Assembly: GCA_016931535.1 (NCBI GenBank)
Contig: JAFGEP010000147.1
Span: 1-45,356 of the forward strand
Source: Bradymonadales bacterium
GTDB lineage: Bacteria; Myxococcota_A; Bradymonadia; JAFGEP01
DNA length: 45,356 nt
Direction of reading: 5' to 3'
Each line of letters starts with the position of its first letter. Positions within the stretch are counted from its first letter, which is position 1. The translations under genes and the position numbers were made by a program. A model generated the notes under the pieces. The model was not told the origin of the DNA, made no database searches, and worked only from the letters and a program-made list of their open reading frames with translations. Positions 24,450-33,596 of the stretch are shown one piece after another.

Positions 24450-27122
24450 TCACACCGCGGATGAGGGTGGCCCAGAACCTCCCCTCTCCCCTCGGTCAGG
24501 TTTGGCGGAGGAGGTCGGCTCTTTTTTGTTCCCACTGGCCTCGAGAGTCACCGCCGGCTTTCGCCCTTGGCTGTCGCCCACCACCGCCTCTGCCTGCCCT
24601 TGCGTTCCTCCAACCTGCGGGGTGGGGTTGGCGCTCTCCGGTTTTCTGTTTCGCCGGGACCGCCTCGATCGAGAACGCCGGCTCTGGCTCTCGCCAGCGC
24701 CCTCTGCCACCTGGTCTTCCAGTAACGGCAACTGCACGGGTCCCCCTTGAGCGGCTGTTCCCTCGCTGCGGGTGGCTGCCGGTTTCTCGCGCCCGGCGGT
24801 CCCCTTCTGCTCGGCACCGGCTGGTGCAGAAGAAGCATGCACCCCGATCACTGTAGCAGATTGTGGCCTGACGGAAGCATCCCCACTCGTCTCCGTTGGT
24901 GAACCAGCCGCCAGGCCCCTCTCTTCCGATCGAGAGCCCGGCGTTGGAGTAGCCGTCCGGGTCTGGTTGTCCAGCGCCTCCTGGGCTGCTTTGGCCTCGT
25001 TCCTCTTGGCCTCCGAGCTGCGTCTCCCCCGCCGACGGCGGCGGGACTTTTTCTCCGGCTCCCCCTGGGCCGCAGCACCTTCGCCGGTCGTCTCACCCAG
25101 GTTTTGGGTCCCGGCCGGCTGTCCACCAGGTCTCTGCTGCGGAACGGGCGGCTTCTCCTTGCCCTCGTCCCCCGGGGAGGCTACCTGCTTGTGGCCTGTC
25201 TCCCCCTTGACCCGGGCATCGGGTTGTTTCCTGCTATCTCTACCCGACGCCTGGCTGGCCGTGGTCGGTTTCCCGCTTCTCGATCTCTCTGGCTTTGAGC
25301 CAGCGGTCAGCGCCGCCTTTTCCTCCTTGGATCTATCGGCCCTAAAATCTGCCGCCTGGGCGGGCTGCTGCCCGCGGAAGCGCTCCGATCCGGAGGTCGT
25401 TGCCTGCGCAGGCTTCGCTTGCTTGGGAGTAGGGGGAGACGGCTCCCTTCCCATGTCCCCCTTGGAGGTTGACGGCCTCGACGGACTGGCCGAAAGCTTG
25501 TCTTTGGGTGGTTCCTGCGGTTGGCTCTCTTTTTTCGGCTCCTTGTCCTTCGGGCCGGTCAGATCGATCAAACCATCCCCGTCGGCCGTGATGGCTTCGA
25601 TATCCTCGGTGCTGTACATGGAGAGCACGAACTCGTCGCGGTGGGTGCGTCCCTGAGCCTGCTCCGACAGGTGGGGCAACTCCTCGATCCGCGCCTGTTC
25701 GAGGCCGACCTCCGGATCGAGCTGGATCTCGATGAGGCCATGGGTCGCGTCCTCCATCTCCACCAGCTCCCTGCGTCGCTCGTTCAACAGGTGTCGGGCC
25801 TCTTCCGGAGCTGCGTGGACCACTACCCGGCCAACTCCGTCTTTGAGCAGCGCATTGCGGATCCGCATCAACAGCTCGCTGGCCACCTTGGCAGTGGACT
25901 TGATCGATCCGCTGCCGCCACAGCGGGGGCAAGGGATGTGGGTGATCTGTTGTAGCTTGGGCCGGAGCTGCTGACGGCTGAACTCGAGCAGCCCGAACTC
26001 GGAGATCTTGCCCATGCGAAGCCGAGCCTTGTCCGCAGAAAACGCCTGGTGCAGCTCCTTCTCCACCTGGCTTCGGTGTTGCGCCAAGTCCATGTCGATG
26101 AAATCCACCACCACCAGACCGCCGATATCCCGCAAGATGACCTGGCGAGCGATCTCGGCGGCCGCCTCCAGGTTGGTCTTGTAGATGGTATCCTCGTGGC
26201 CCTTTCCCTTCCCCTTCCCGCTGTTCACGTCGATCGCCACCAGGGCCTCGGTGTGGTCGATGACCAGCGAACCTCCAGAAGGCAAGAGCACACGGGATTT
26301 GCTGAGCTGCTCCACCTGCTCCTCTACATGAAAGCGATGGAACGGCGGTTCCCCCCCCGCCTCCAGGGTCACCCGCTTGCGGCAACGAGGCGCAAAGACG
26401 TTCACGAAGGCGTCCAGGTCCTGGTAGATCCGCTCGTTGTTGGTGCGGATGGCATCCACGTCGGTGGTCATGAACTCCCGGATGAACCGGATCGGCAGGC
26501 TGCCTTCCCGAAACAGCAGCTGCGGAACCTTGCTCTTGGCCGCGGCTGTCTGGATCGCCTTCCAAAGCCGCAACAGGTAGGTCAAGTCCCGCTCCAGCTC
26601 CTCCTGGGTCCGTTCCTCCCCCGCCGTCCGCACGATGACCCCGGCCTCCTCTGGCAGCTTGACCTTTCTGAGGATCTTGTGCAGCCGATCCCGCTCCTTT
26701 TCCGACAGCCGTCGAGAAACTCCGCTGCGGGGAACTTCGGGGGTCAACACCAGGAAACGGCCAGGCAACACCACCGTACCGGTCACCATGGTCCCCTTGT
26801 CGCCCACCGCCTCCCGGATGGCCTGAACCAAAATCGGCTGGCCCGTCTTGAGCACCTCCCCCAGGGCTTTGTTTCGGCCCCTGGCCTCCAAAAGCGCCCG
26901 GGGCAGATCCCGCGCCGGCAGAAAGGCGTGCTTGTGCAGGCCGATATCGATAAAAGCGGCGTCCAGGGCAGGCTTGGTTGCCCGGACGATGCCTCGGTAT
27001 ATGTTGCCGACGATCTCGGTTCGATAGGCCGGTTGAACTTGAAATTGAACCAGTCGCTCATCTTCTAGCAAGGCCGCCCGGATCTCGCCGGCGACCTGTT
27101 CGATCAGGATTTGTTTGCTCAT
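24450..27122 (-). CDS. Ribonuclease E/G with long basic tail
   Basis: An 890-residue RNase E/G family endoribonuclease. The S1 region (AAFIDIGLHKHAFLPARDL, about 55-73), the DNase-I-like catalytic core with D298 (ALVAIDVNSG) and D340 (VVVDFIDM), and the zinc-link CPRCGG (398-403) are all present. Residues from about 530 to 890 are low complexity, rich in Pro, Lys, Gln and Ser, with Arg clusters (KSRRRRRGRRS, RRSRSRRSRRNRK) likely to bind RNA. This tail is analogous to, but not recognisably homologous with, the degradosome scaffold of E. coli RNase E. It makes mRNA-decay and rRNA-processing cuts in the cytosol. The weak CGAG before the ATG follows a run of nine T. Confidence 0.93.
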   Translation of the reverse strand: MSKQILIEQVAGEIRAALLEDERLVQFQVQPAYRTEIVGNIYRGIVRATKPALDAAFIDIGLHKHAFLPARDLPRALLEARGRNKALGEVLKTGQPILVQAIREAVGDKGTMVTGTVVLPGRFLVLTPEVPRSGVSRRLSEKERDRLHKILRKVKLPEEAGVIVRTAGEERTQEELERDLTYLLRLWKAIQTAAAKSKVPQLLFREGSLPIRFIREFMTTDVDAIRTNNERIYQDLDAFVNVFAPRCRKRVTLEAGGEPPFHRFHVEEQVEQLSKSRVLLPSGGSLVIDHTEALVAIDVNSGKGKGKGHEDTIYKTNLEAAAEIARQVILRDIGGLVVVDFIDMDLAQHRSQVEKELHQAFSADKARLRMGKISEFGLLEFSRQQLRPKLQQITHIPCPRCGGSGSIKSTAKVASELLMRIRNALLKDGVGRVVVHAAPEEARHLLNERRRELVEMEDATHGLIEIQLDPEVGLEQARIEELPHLSEQAQGRTHRDEFVLSMYSTEDIEAITADGDGLIDLTGPKDKEPKKESQPQEPPKDKLSASPSRPSTSKGDMGREPSPPTPKQAKPAQATTSGSERFRGQQPAQAADFRADRSKEEKAALTAGSKPERSRSGKPTTASQASGRDSRKQPDARVKGETGHKQVASPGDEGKEKPPVPQQRPGGQPAGTQNLGETTGEGAAAQGEPEKKSRRRRRGRRSSEAKRNEAKAAQEALDNQTRTATPTPGSRSEERGLAAGSPTETSGDASVRPQSATVIGVHASSAPAGAEQKGTAGREKPAATRSEGTAAQGGPVQLPLLEDQVAEGAGESQSRRSRSRRSRRNRKPESANPTPQVGGTQGQAEAVVGDSQGRKPAVTLEASGNKKEPTSSAKPDRGERGGSGPPSSAV

Positions 27123-27131
27123 GGAATCTCG

Positions 27132-27140
27132 AAAAAAAAA
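27132..27140 (-). promoter_or_regulatory. U9 tract in the RNase E/G leader
   Basis: Nine consecutive T residues on the coding strand end 9 nt before the RNase E/G start codon. The region upstream has no strong hairpin, so it is not a normal terminator. A single-stranded U-rich site is the kind of sequence RNase E cuts, and autoregulation through the leader is known for E. coli rne. Autoregulation here is inference. Confidence 0.3.
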
Positions 27141-27251
27141 CGGCTTCCCATCATGTCCGTGCCATCTCTACTCCAGATTGCACGGATCACACAATCACAA
27201 AAGTGACCCGGATCCACCATGTGCCCATTGGACAACGTGATACGGGTACAA

Positions 27252-27330
27252 ACCCTCCCGGGGCACCGGGGGGTTCACGCCCGCCATCCACCGGACCCGG
27301 TGGCGGATCGACATCGGGATGTCCCCGATG
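27252..27330 (-). terminator. Three consecutive hairpins after the MBL-Smr gene
   Basis: Just after the stop (27333) lie CATCGGG/CCCGATG with a 5-nt loop (27312-27330), CCACCG/CGGTGG with a 4-nt loop (27288-27303) and a longer C/G-rich stem around GGCA (27253-27273) followed by TTTG on the minus strand. They probably end or pause transcription, or protect the 3' end, before RNase E/G. Confidence 0.5.
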
Positions 27331-27332
27331 GA

Positions 27333-28727
27333 TCAGCGCTTCAGCTCGATGACCACGCTGCCAAAGTTGCCATCCGCCGCCATTACCGGCGCCCATTCCT
27401 TCACCCAGCGCCGACCCTGGGGACCGGTGATCCAGTTGAGCACCGCCAGCTTGACCACCGGCTCCGCCTCCGACTGCTTCCCCTTTCCAGTGACGATGCG
27501 CGCCAACCTCACCCCGGTCCGCGCCCAGGTAGGCACCACCGCCTCCAGACGGGCCAGGGCATCCTCCCGAATGCTCCCCCTCAGGTTGATCTCGGACTGG
27601 ATGGCACGCTCCGATACCCGCCCAAGCAGCTTCCTCTGGGCTCGTGTCGGTACCAGACCGACCAGATCCTCCTCGGTCCACAAGGGAACGCCAGCCACCG
27701 CCCGCTCGAAACCCCACTCGTCTCGCGAGGTAGGGCCCGGCCCCGAAGCGTTCGGCTCCCGGTGGAAATCGTACTTCCGGCGATCCATGTCGGCACGGTC
27801 CATGCGGTCGAGTTCCCGATCCATCATCGCGTGCATCAGGGAGAGCTCCTCCGAAGGGAACAAACCGCCCTCCCCCGACCGGACGACCCCCTCCCGCTCT
27901 TCCCCCTCTCCTCGAGGGCGGCCACGACCACTCTCCAGCAGGTTCTCCTCCCGCACCACCACTCCACCCCGTCGAACCTCGACCGCCAGACCATCCCGGG
28001 CCACAAGGACGGGACAGCGGGCCCCCGCCATGACCTGCTGAGCCACGCCCGCCCGCTCGGTCCAGGGATACAGGTGGGTCAGCAAGAGCGTGAACGGACT
28101 GGCATGGTCCAGCACGTACAGCACGTCGGTGGGAGTGAGGTGGCCCGACATCGGTCGGTCGTCCGTCGCCGCGCATTCCAGCACCAGGCAGTCCACCTTC
28201 TGCACGTGATCCACCAACGACTGGCACAGACCGGTATCGGAAGGGATGGCCAGGCTCACCCCTTGACCGTTTTGGAGACGATACCCCAGACTGGTGGCAT
28301 GATGCGCCACCGCAAAGCTCTCCAGGGTCAGTCTTCCCACCGCCGCCCTCTGGCCGGCTGCCACCGGTTGGTACCGCACCTCAAAGCCCGAAGGGACCAG
28401 CCAATCTCCGTAGGTGCCGTGCAGCCCGTCGAGATAGGGGGTCAGCTCGGGAGAGTGAAACACCGTGAGCGGCTTGACTCGCCCAACCTCGGGCATCCGC
28501 AAGGCAAACAGGAGCGCCGGCAGGTCACCGAGATGATCGGGGTGGGCGTGGGTCAGACAGACGGCCTCCAGGTTTTTCCAGTCCAGCCCCGCTCGAGCCA
28601 GCTTCTGGCAGATCCCGGAACCACAATCCACCAACAGACCGGTTTCCCCCTCGCCGACCCAGTAGCTGGAAGGCCCTCGGTCACCGTCGGGATAGGCCGT
28701 TCCCGATCCCAAAATGATGAGGTCCAT
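27333..28727 (-). CDS. Metallo-beta-lactamase / Smr fusion (RNase Z-like)
   Basis: A 464-residue protein with two parts. Residues 1-250 are an RNase Z-type metallo-beta-lactamase: LGSGTAYPDGDRGPSSYWV, LLVDCGSG and the metal motif H60-A-H62-P-D64-H65, then SDTG and TDVLYVLDHASPFTLLLTH. A charged linker (about 270-370) leads to a C-terminal Smr domain: INLRGSIREDAL, ARIVTGKGKQSE and GSVVIELK, with the MutS2-type LRG instead of LDLHG. Both modules belong to nucleic-acid nucleases, so an RNA- or DNA-processing enzyme is likely. ATG at 28727 has GAGG 5 nt upstream; the longer frame is rejected. It is followed by RNase E/G. Confidence 0.82.
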   Translation of the reverse strand: MDLIILGSGTAYPDGDRGPSSYWVGEGETGLLVDCGSGICQKLARAGLDWKNLEAVCLTHAHPDHLGDLPALLFALRMPEVGRVKPLTVFHSPELTPYLDGLHGTYGDWLVPSGFEVRYQPVAAGQRAAVGRLTLESFAVAHHATSLGYRLQNGQGVSLAIPSDTGLCQSLVDHVQKVDCLVLECAATDDRPMSGHLTPTDVLYVLDHASPFTLLLTHLYPWTERAGVAQQVMAGARCPVLVARDGLAVEVRRGGVVVREENLLESGRGRPRGEGEEREGVVRSGEGGLFPSEELSLMHAMMDRELDRMDRADMDRRKYDFHREPNASGPGPTSRDEWGFERAVAGVPLWTEEDLVGLVPTRAQRKLLGRVSERAIQSEINLRGSIREDALARLEAVVPTWARTGVRLARIVTGKGKQSEAEPVVKLAVLNWITGPQGRRWVKEWAPVMAADGNFGSVVIELKR

Positions 28728-28758
28728 GTGGTCCTCGTGGGGAAGCCACCCCTCCGAT

Positions 28759-29877
28759 CTATTCGACCGATTCCTCGGCAGGTGGCTGGTCATCACAGGG
28801 AGCTTCCTCGGACCCGGTCGGCAAGGGTGGCGGTTGAGGCTCCTGGAGCTCCACCGGCAGTGGGGGATCGAGGTAGGTATAGGGGAACCGGACCCGGATC
28901 TGCCCCGTACGCCCGAGGTTGTGGCCTCTGAAGTAAAAGGTCAGCTCATTGAACGCCGAATCGGGACGCGCGAATACCGCCATGTCCTGTACCTCGGCAT
29001 TCGGGGGAATGGTCTGAGAGGTGACCAGCTGGCCTCGGATCTGCTGGTTGTTGGGCAGCATCACCCGGTCGAAGAAATAGTCACCGGCTGCCAGCGCAGG
29101 GGCGGTCACTCCCGCCGGGTCGCGGTGGGCCGGTCGGTAGATCAACGCCTGCTGCGAGGTGTTGCGCAGAGTATACTCGACGGCCAGCACGGGTGGCTCG
29201 GTAAAACCGGTGTGGGCCTCGTTGGGCAGGTAGGCGACCTGCACCCTGTCCAGCCGAAAGACATATCCGTCCCCCTGGATCTCCTCCCCCACCGATCCCA
29301 CCGGCGGCCTGATCGGCTGTGACGCCGCATAGGCGATCCGGAGTAGCACCGGCGTCTGGACCTCCTGGCCGAACAGGGAGGGGGGCAGCGATAACACCAG
29401 GCCGGCAGTTCCCACCGGAGGATTCTCGAACAGCAGCACATCGTGAATGGTCTCCCCGGGGGCGATGACCGTCGCAGCGGTCACCGGATCTCCCAGGTAG
29501 CGGTAGGCCCCCGGGCTGATGAGGGCCACGTTGGGGGCCTGCCTCCAATCACGCCCTTGCCCGGGGTCCACGAACAACAGCGGAGTCTGCGCTTGCTGGG
29601 CGGCCATGACCGCATCCCGCGTGTCATAGCGCAAGCTCGACTGCCCGTGGTTGGTGATATCCAAATGGATGAGGAGCAGCGGGGCCTGGGTGGTCAGTAC
29701 CGCCCCGTTGTCGGCTTGCAGCTCCAGGTATCTCAGCTCGTAGCCGGTGACCATCACTCCGACCGTTCCATGGATCAACTCGACACCCAGGACCCCCTCC
29801 GGCGGCTGGTTGCAGGCCGGCGCCCACCCCAACGCCCACAGCAAGAGCAACAATGACCGTAGCCTGTGTGGTGCCAT
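28759..29877 (-). CDS. Lipoprotein with two DUF4352-like domains
   Basis: A 372-residue predicted lipoprotein: MAPHRLRSLLLLLWALGWAP then the anchoring Cys at 22. Two beta-sandwich repeats follow, each with a strand pattern like LLLIHLDITNHGQSSLRYDT and VLAVEYTLRNTSQQALIYRP, typical of DUF4352/telokin-like domains that bind partners outside the membrane. The C-terminal 30 residues are Pro/Glu rich. The start is set by a strong GGGAGGG 5 nt upstream; 40 codons of open frame before it lack support. It sits between a GNAT gene and the MBL-Smr gene with gaps of 34 and 31 nt. Confidence 0.75.
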   Translation of the reverse strand: MAPHRLRSLLLLLWALGWAPACNQPPEGVLGVELIHGTVGVMVTGYELRYLELQADNGAVLTTQAPLLLIHLDITNHGQSSLRYDTRDAVMAAQQAQTPLLFVDPGQGRDWRQAPNVALISPGAYRYLGDPVTAATVIAPGETIHDVLLFENPPVGTAGLVLSLPPSLFGQEVQTPVLLRIAYAASQPIRPPVGSVGEEIQGDGYVFRLDRVQVAYLPNEAHTGFTEPPVLAVEYTLRNTSQQALIYRPAHRDPAGVTAPALAAGDYFFDRVMLPNNQQIRGQLVTSQTIPPNAEVQDMAVFARPDSAFNELTFYFRGHNLGRTGQIRVRFPYTYLDPPLPVELQEPQPPPLPTGSEEAPCDDQPPAEESVE

Positions 29878-29911
29878 CTGATCCCTCCCCCTTGACGATT
29901 CGCCCCGCGGC

Positions 29912-30703
29912 CTAGTACCGCAGCCGCAACAGCCCTTCCCAGTAGTACCGATAGGGCTCGAACAGGTGGCCCAAAAACAGCCCCTGTGCCCCCTCATTGG
30001 CTTCCGGTACCTGCACGGTCACCACATCGACCACCTGGAACAGCTCGTTGAGCTGCCGCGATAGCACCCGCGAAGCCAGTCCAAGCCGCCTCACGCTGGG
30101 ATGGGTGACAATGGGGCCCAGCACGGCTATACCATGCTTCGGGCTCAACGCCTGGACTCCACTCACCGAGATTAACCTTCCCCCGGCCTGGTCGAACAGG
30201 CCAAAGAAATAACCGGAATCCAGCTGAAACGGCTCGAACAGCACATCCGGCAAGTACTTGAACAGCCGCATGATCTGCGCAATATCCTTGGGACCCAGAC
30301 GGGCCACGTGGGGATCGTCCTCCATCGGTTGATGTTGTTCCCGGTTCAACGCCAGCCGCAGAGACAGGTGAACCCCCCCCAGCTCGTACCGACTTTCCAG
30401 CTCCGACAGGTGATCGTGCTCCAGCTGACAGTAAAAGTGGCTGGGGACGGTGGGATACAGCTCCGCCAACGCCTGCTCCAACAACGACTTGTTGCCCAGA
30501 GACAGGACGATCGGCTCACTCAACCCGTGATACATCAACAGCAACAGGTCCACTTCCCCGGTCGTGTCGTCGAACACCCCCCAAAGGCGCGTCCAGTCGC
30601 CGTAGGCATCATCCAGGTAGGCAAGCTGGTAGGCACATCCGCTCCTGTCATAGGAGAGCGTCTTTTTGAGATCCGAACGATCCTCGATCTCGCGCAATGC
30701 CAT
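29912..30703 (-). CDS. GNAT-family N-acetyltransferase-like protein
   Basis: A 263-residue protein with a C-terminal GNAT fold. The acetyl-CoA motif appears as LGPIVTHPSVRRLGLASRVL (about 205-224), close to the RxxGxG/A consensus. Residues 1-120 form a different alpha/beta domain, as in two-domain GNAT proteins (GNAT-like N-terminus). It probably acetylates a small molecule or protein in the cytosol; substrate unknown. GGAGGGAG directly precedes the ATG. First gene of the minus-strand group. Confidence 0.75.
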   Translation of the reverse strand: MALREIEDRSDLKKTLSYDRSGCAYQLAYLDDAYGDWTRLWGVFDDTTGEVDLLLLMYHGLSEPIVLSLGNKSLLEQALAELYPTVPSHFYCQLEHDHLSELESRYELGGVHLSLRLALNREQHQPMEDDPHVARLGPKDIAQIMRLFKYLPDVLFEPFQLDSGYFFGLFDQAGGRLISVSGVQALSPKHGIAVLGPIVTHPSVRRLGLASRVLSRQLNELFQVVDVVTVQVPEANEGAQGLFLGHLFEPYRYYWEGLLRLRY

Positions 30704-30853
30704 CCCTCTCCCTCCTTGTCGTCGCTATCTCGGCCCCCTGCCAACCGCCTGGACCGACGCCCCTTGCATCGGGCTACTGTACGGACGCATCGACGGCTTT
30801 TCAAGGGAGATAGCCGGACGGTTTGTTGCCAGGCGCATCTTTCGGAAAGAACC

Positions 30854-30871
30854 ATCCGACCTCCGTCGGAT
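30854..30871. promoter_or_regulatory. Inverted repeat between divergent genes
   Basis: ATCCGAC and GTCGGAT form a perfect 7-bp palindrome around CTCC. It lies in the 237-nt divergent gap between the GNAT gene and the 271-aa gene, 70-87 nt before the latter, so it could be an operator. TTTGGC...TATATC (30885-30912) may be the plus-strand promoter, with weak matches. Confidence 0.3.
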
Positions 30872-30940
30872 CGACAATGCCCATTTTGGCAGCGCTGACC
30901 ATGTGGTATATCCTCCAACCAGGAGTAGTTCAAAGTAGCC

Positions 30941-31756
30941 ATGGGATCCGACCTGTTCATCAGTCACAGCTGCCCCTACCGCAAAGATGGGGACACGTCG
31001 CTCCTCCAGGGTCTCCTGCGCCTCAAGCGGTACCTCGATGCCATGGAGAGCGGCGCGATCGCTGAACGATCCATCCGGCTCAAGCTGGCCAAAGGACCGA
31101 CGGTTACCGAGCAGCTGTTCACCGAAGCCGATCTGAAACTCCAATGTACCCGGCTGAACGAGATCTTTCCCGTCTGTGAGAACTGCCCCGCCAACCTCAA
31201 AAAACCGTTCGGATTCCGCCGAACCATCGGTTGCCAAGTCTATATCAGCAGCCCACTGGACGACTTCGCCGAACGGATTCTCTATGAGACCTTGGTCGAG
31301 AACGCCAAAGCCGAGCGAGCCTCGACTGTCCAATCCAACCTGGTCCGCGCTCTGGTCTCCTCCACCCCCGCCGATGGGCGCCGATGGCGAGCCCTGGCGA
31401 GCCCGGGTCGCGATCGGACCTCTGCCGGGATCACCATGTCTTTGTGGGGCAGCCGGCCGGTTACCGTGATCATCGACGGGGCGGCCTTTCATGTCACCGT
31501 ACATGCCCTGGCGGAGATGCTGTTCCTCTTTTCTCGCCTGCCCATTCGCGCAGTGGAGGATATCCTGAGCTTCTTCCGCTCCTTTTTCGCCGTCGTCGGC
31601 AGCTATGTCTCCACCCCCGACGGAAAGCTGGATCAACGGCGAAATGAGCTTTTCTGGCGCCGATCCCCCGCCCTCAACGAGCTGAACCTGTACATCCAGC
31701 TGCTCAAGCACGCGCTGCGGCTCGATCGCATGATCACCACCGTCCAGTCCGATTGA
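30941..31756 (+). CDS. Unknown protein with CxxC motif, 271 aa
   Basis: A 271-residue cytosolic protein I do not recognise. It has five cysteines in the first 100 residues, including C79-E-N-C82 and C98, a possible metal site. The rest is helical, with hydrophobic stretches near 190-215 (MLFLFSRLPIRAVEDILSFF) that are not clear membrane segments. The only close upstream signal is AGGAG about 15 nt from the ATG. It runs 18 nt ahead of miaB in the same direction and so is probably co-transcribed with it. Confidence 0.7.
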   Translation: MGSDLFISHSCPYRKDGDTSLLQGLLRLKRYLDAMESGAIAERSIRLKLAKGPTVTEQLFTEADLKLQCTRLNEIFPVCENCPANLKKPFGFRRTIGCQVYISSPLDDFAERILYETLVENAKAERASTVQSNLVRALVSSTPADGRRWRALASPGRDRTSAGITMSLWGSRPVTVIIDGAAFHVTVHALAEMLFLFSRLPIRAVEDILSFFRSFFAVVGSYVSTPDGKLDQRRNELFWRRSPALNELNLYIQLLKHALRLDRMITTVQSD

Positions 31757-31774
31757 CCCCCCCGGACCACCGAC

Positions 31775-33151
31775 ATGAACCATCCCGAGGGCCATCCTAT
31801 CCCTGACTCCGATTCCGCCGCCCCCCGGCTGTTCATCGAAACCTATGGCTGTCAGATGAACCTGGCCGACTCCCTGCTCATGGCCGGTATCCTGAATGCT
31901 GCCGGGTACCGCAGGGTCGACGCTCCTCACCAGGCGGATGTCATCCTGCTCAATACCTGCGCCGTCCGACAACATGCCGAGAACCGAGTGCTCTCCCGAC
32001 TGGACCAACTCAAACCGCTCAAGCGATCCCACCCCAAGCTGGTCCTCGCCGTCTGTGGCTGCATGGCTCAACACCTCAAAGAGCGCCTACTCGCACGGGC
32101 CCCCTGGATCGACCTGCTGGTCGGCCCCGACGGCTATCGACACCTCCCCGCGCTCATCGACCAGGCCATCGCCGGTGCTCCCGTCCTCCAGCTGGGCAGA
32201 GATCGCCACGAAACCTACGACCAGACCGCCCCTCTCCTCGCCGATGGTTGCTCCGGCTGGCTACCCGTCCAGCGAGGATGCAACAGGTTCTGTACCTTCT
32301 GCGTCGTGCCCTACGTACGAGGCCGCGAACGGAGCTCCTCCCCCCGACAGGTCCTGAAGGAAGCCCGCGCCCTCGCCGAGCAGGGGGCTCGCGAGATCAC
32401 CCTCCTCGGGCAAACCGTCAACTCCTACGCCTACCAGGGGGTCTCGCTGGCCGACCTCCTCGAAGCGCTCTCCCAGATCGAGACCGTCTGGCGCCTCCGC
32501 TTCACCTCCCCCTATCCCCTCGATTTCACCGACCGGCTCATCGAGACCATCGCCACCAACCCCAAGGTGATGCCCCACCTGCATCTGCCGCTGCAGTCCG
32601 GCTCGGATCCCGTCCTGGTCCGGATGAACCGCGGATACCGGGTCGATCAATACCTCGGGCTGGTCGAGAGGCTCCGTCAGGCCGTCCCTCGGCTCGCCCT
32701 GTCCACCGACCTCATTGTCGGTTTCCCCGGGGAGACCGACCAGGACTTCCAGCGAACACTCGATCTGGTCGCGCAGCTCCGGTTCGACTCCGCCTTCATG
32801 TTCGCCTACTCGCATCGGCCAGGCACCGTCGCCAGCCGCAGGCTGCCCGACGATGTCCCCCTACCGGTCAAGAAAGATCGCCTACAACGGTTGATCGATC
32901 TGCAAGAGGCCATCAGTCGGAAGGTGAACCAGGCCTACCTGGACAAGCGGGTGAGGGTCCTGGTCAGCGGCCGCTCCCGGCGCGACCCCTCTCACTGGGT
33001 CGGCAAGACCGAGACCTTCAAGACCACGGTCTTCTCGGATCCTCAAGAAACCCCGCGGATTGGAGATCTGGTGACCATCCAGGTGCAGCACTGCACCAGC
33101 CACACCCTGATCGGCCAAGCCCACCGGGAAAAACAAGGGGAGAGGGGATAA
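31775..33151 (+). CDS. miaB: tRNA-2-methylthio-N6-dimethylallyladenosine synthase MiaB
   Basis: A 458-residue MiaB. The N-terminal methylthiotransferase domain has cysteines C26 (ETYGCQMN), C62 (LNTCAVRQ) and C96 (CGC) that hold one iron-sulfur cluster. The radical-SAM motif is CNRFCTFC (C169, C173, C176). A TRAM domain ends the protein (about 385-445). The enzyme adds a methylthio group to i6A37 of tRNAs that read UNN codons. It uses SAM and two [4Fe-4S] clusters, in the cytosol. Length and domain order match the family. Confidence 0.95.
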   Translation: MNHPEGHPIPDSDSAAPRLFIETYGCQMNLADSLLMAGILNAAGYRRVDAPHQADVILLNTCAVRQHAENRVLSRLDQLKPLKRSHPKLVLAVCGCMAQHLKERLLARAPWIDLLVGPDGYRHLPALIDQAIAGAPVLQLGRDRHETYDQTAPLLADGCSGWLPVQRGCNRFCTFCVVPYVRGRERSSSPRQVLKEARALAEQGAREITLLGQTVNSYAYQGVSLADLLEALSQIETVWRLRFTSPYPLDFTDRLIETIATNPKVMPHLHLPLQSGSDPVLVRMNRGYRVDQYLGLVERLRQAVPRLALSTDLIVGFPGETDQDFQRTLDLVAQLRFDSAFMFAYSHRPGTVASRRLPDDVPLPVKKDRLQRLIDLQEAISRKVNQAYLDKRVRVLVSGRSRRDPSHWVGKTETFKTTVFSDPQETPRIGDLVTIQVQHCTSHTLIGQAHREKQGERG

Positions 33152-33596
33152 CCCGGCGCCCGCGGAAAACCGGCTGGGAGCACCTTCGACAACCTGTATG
33201 GGCCGAGGGTCGACACTTCTCCACTTGGTTCAGGTTGACACCCGAAACGTCCGGAGATCCGCGCCCTTCGGAATCGCCCACGACCTGGGTTCGATACGCT
33301 GTAACCCCCTTACTGGAAGCCCTTGCATCGTCCGGTGTGGGAGCATGTCCGAAGATTGGAGACCCCTCATTGTCTCGAGCAAACGGACCTGACAGCTCGT
33401 GAGGGGAAGCCCTCGAACCGGGGTTGTCATGACCCCCGTCCCCGCAATGCGCCGGGTTGAAATGATCAGTACCACTGAACCAACCTGCTTGGCAATCCCT
33501 GGCTAACCCCTTGAAACTTCACCACTGACCGCTTAGGCTACAGGAGGTAGTACTGGTTGTTCTGGCAGGGGCTTTCAAACAGGACGCACAATCCAA
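33152..33596. other. 445-nt intergenic region
   Basis: No gene is credible here: short open frames on both strands lack ribosome sites and family resemblance. A TTGACA occurs at 33235 without a matching -10. The T-loop-like GGTTCGA at 33288-33294 has no pairing stem, so it is not a tRNA. The part next to the FHA gene holds the promoter listed separately. Confidence 0.5.
33511..33539 (+). promoter_or_regulatory. Candidate promoter of the FHA-AAA operon
   Basis: TTGAAA (33511-33516) and TAGGCT (33534-33539) are 17 nt apart, giving 5/6 and 3/6 matches but keeping the key first, second and last -10 bases. Start of transcription near 33546 leaves about 50 nt before the FHA ATG. Confidence 0.35.

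Noticed and set aside
33285..33300. T-loop-like GGTTCGA suggesting a tRNA
   Set aside because: Flanking bases do not pair as a T-stem and no acceptor stem is found.
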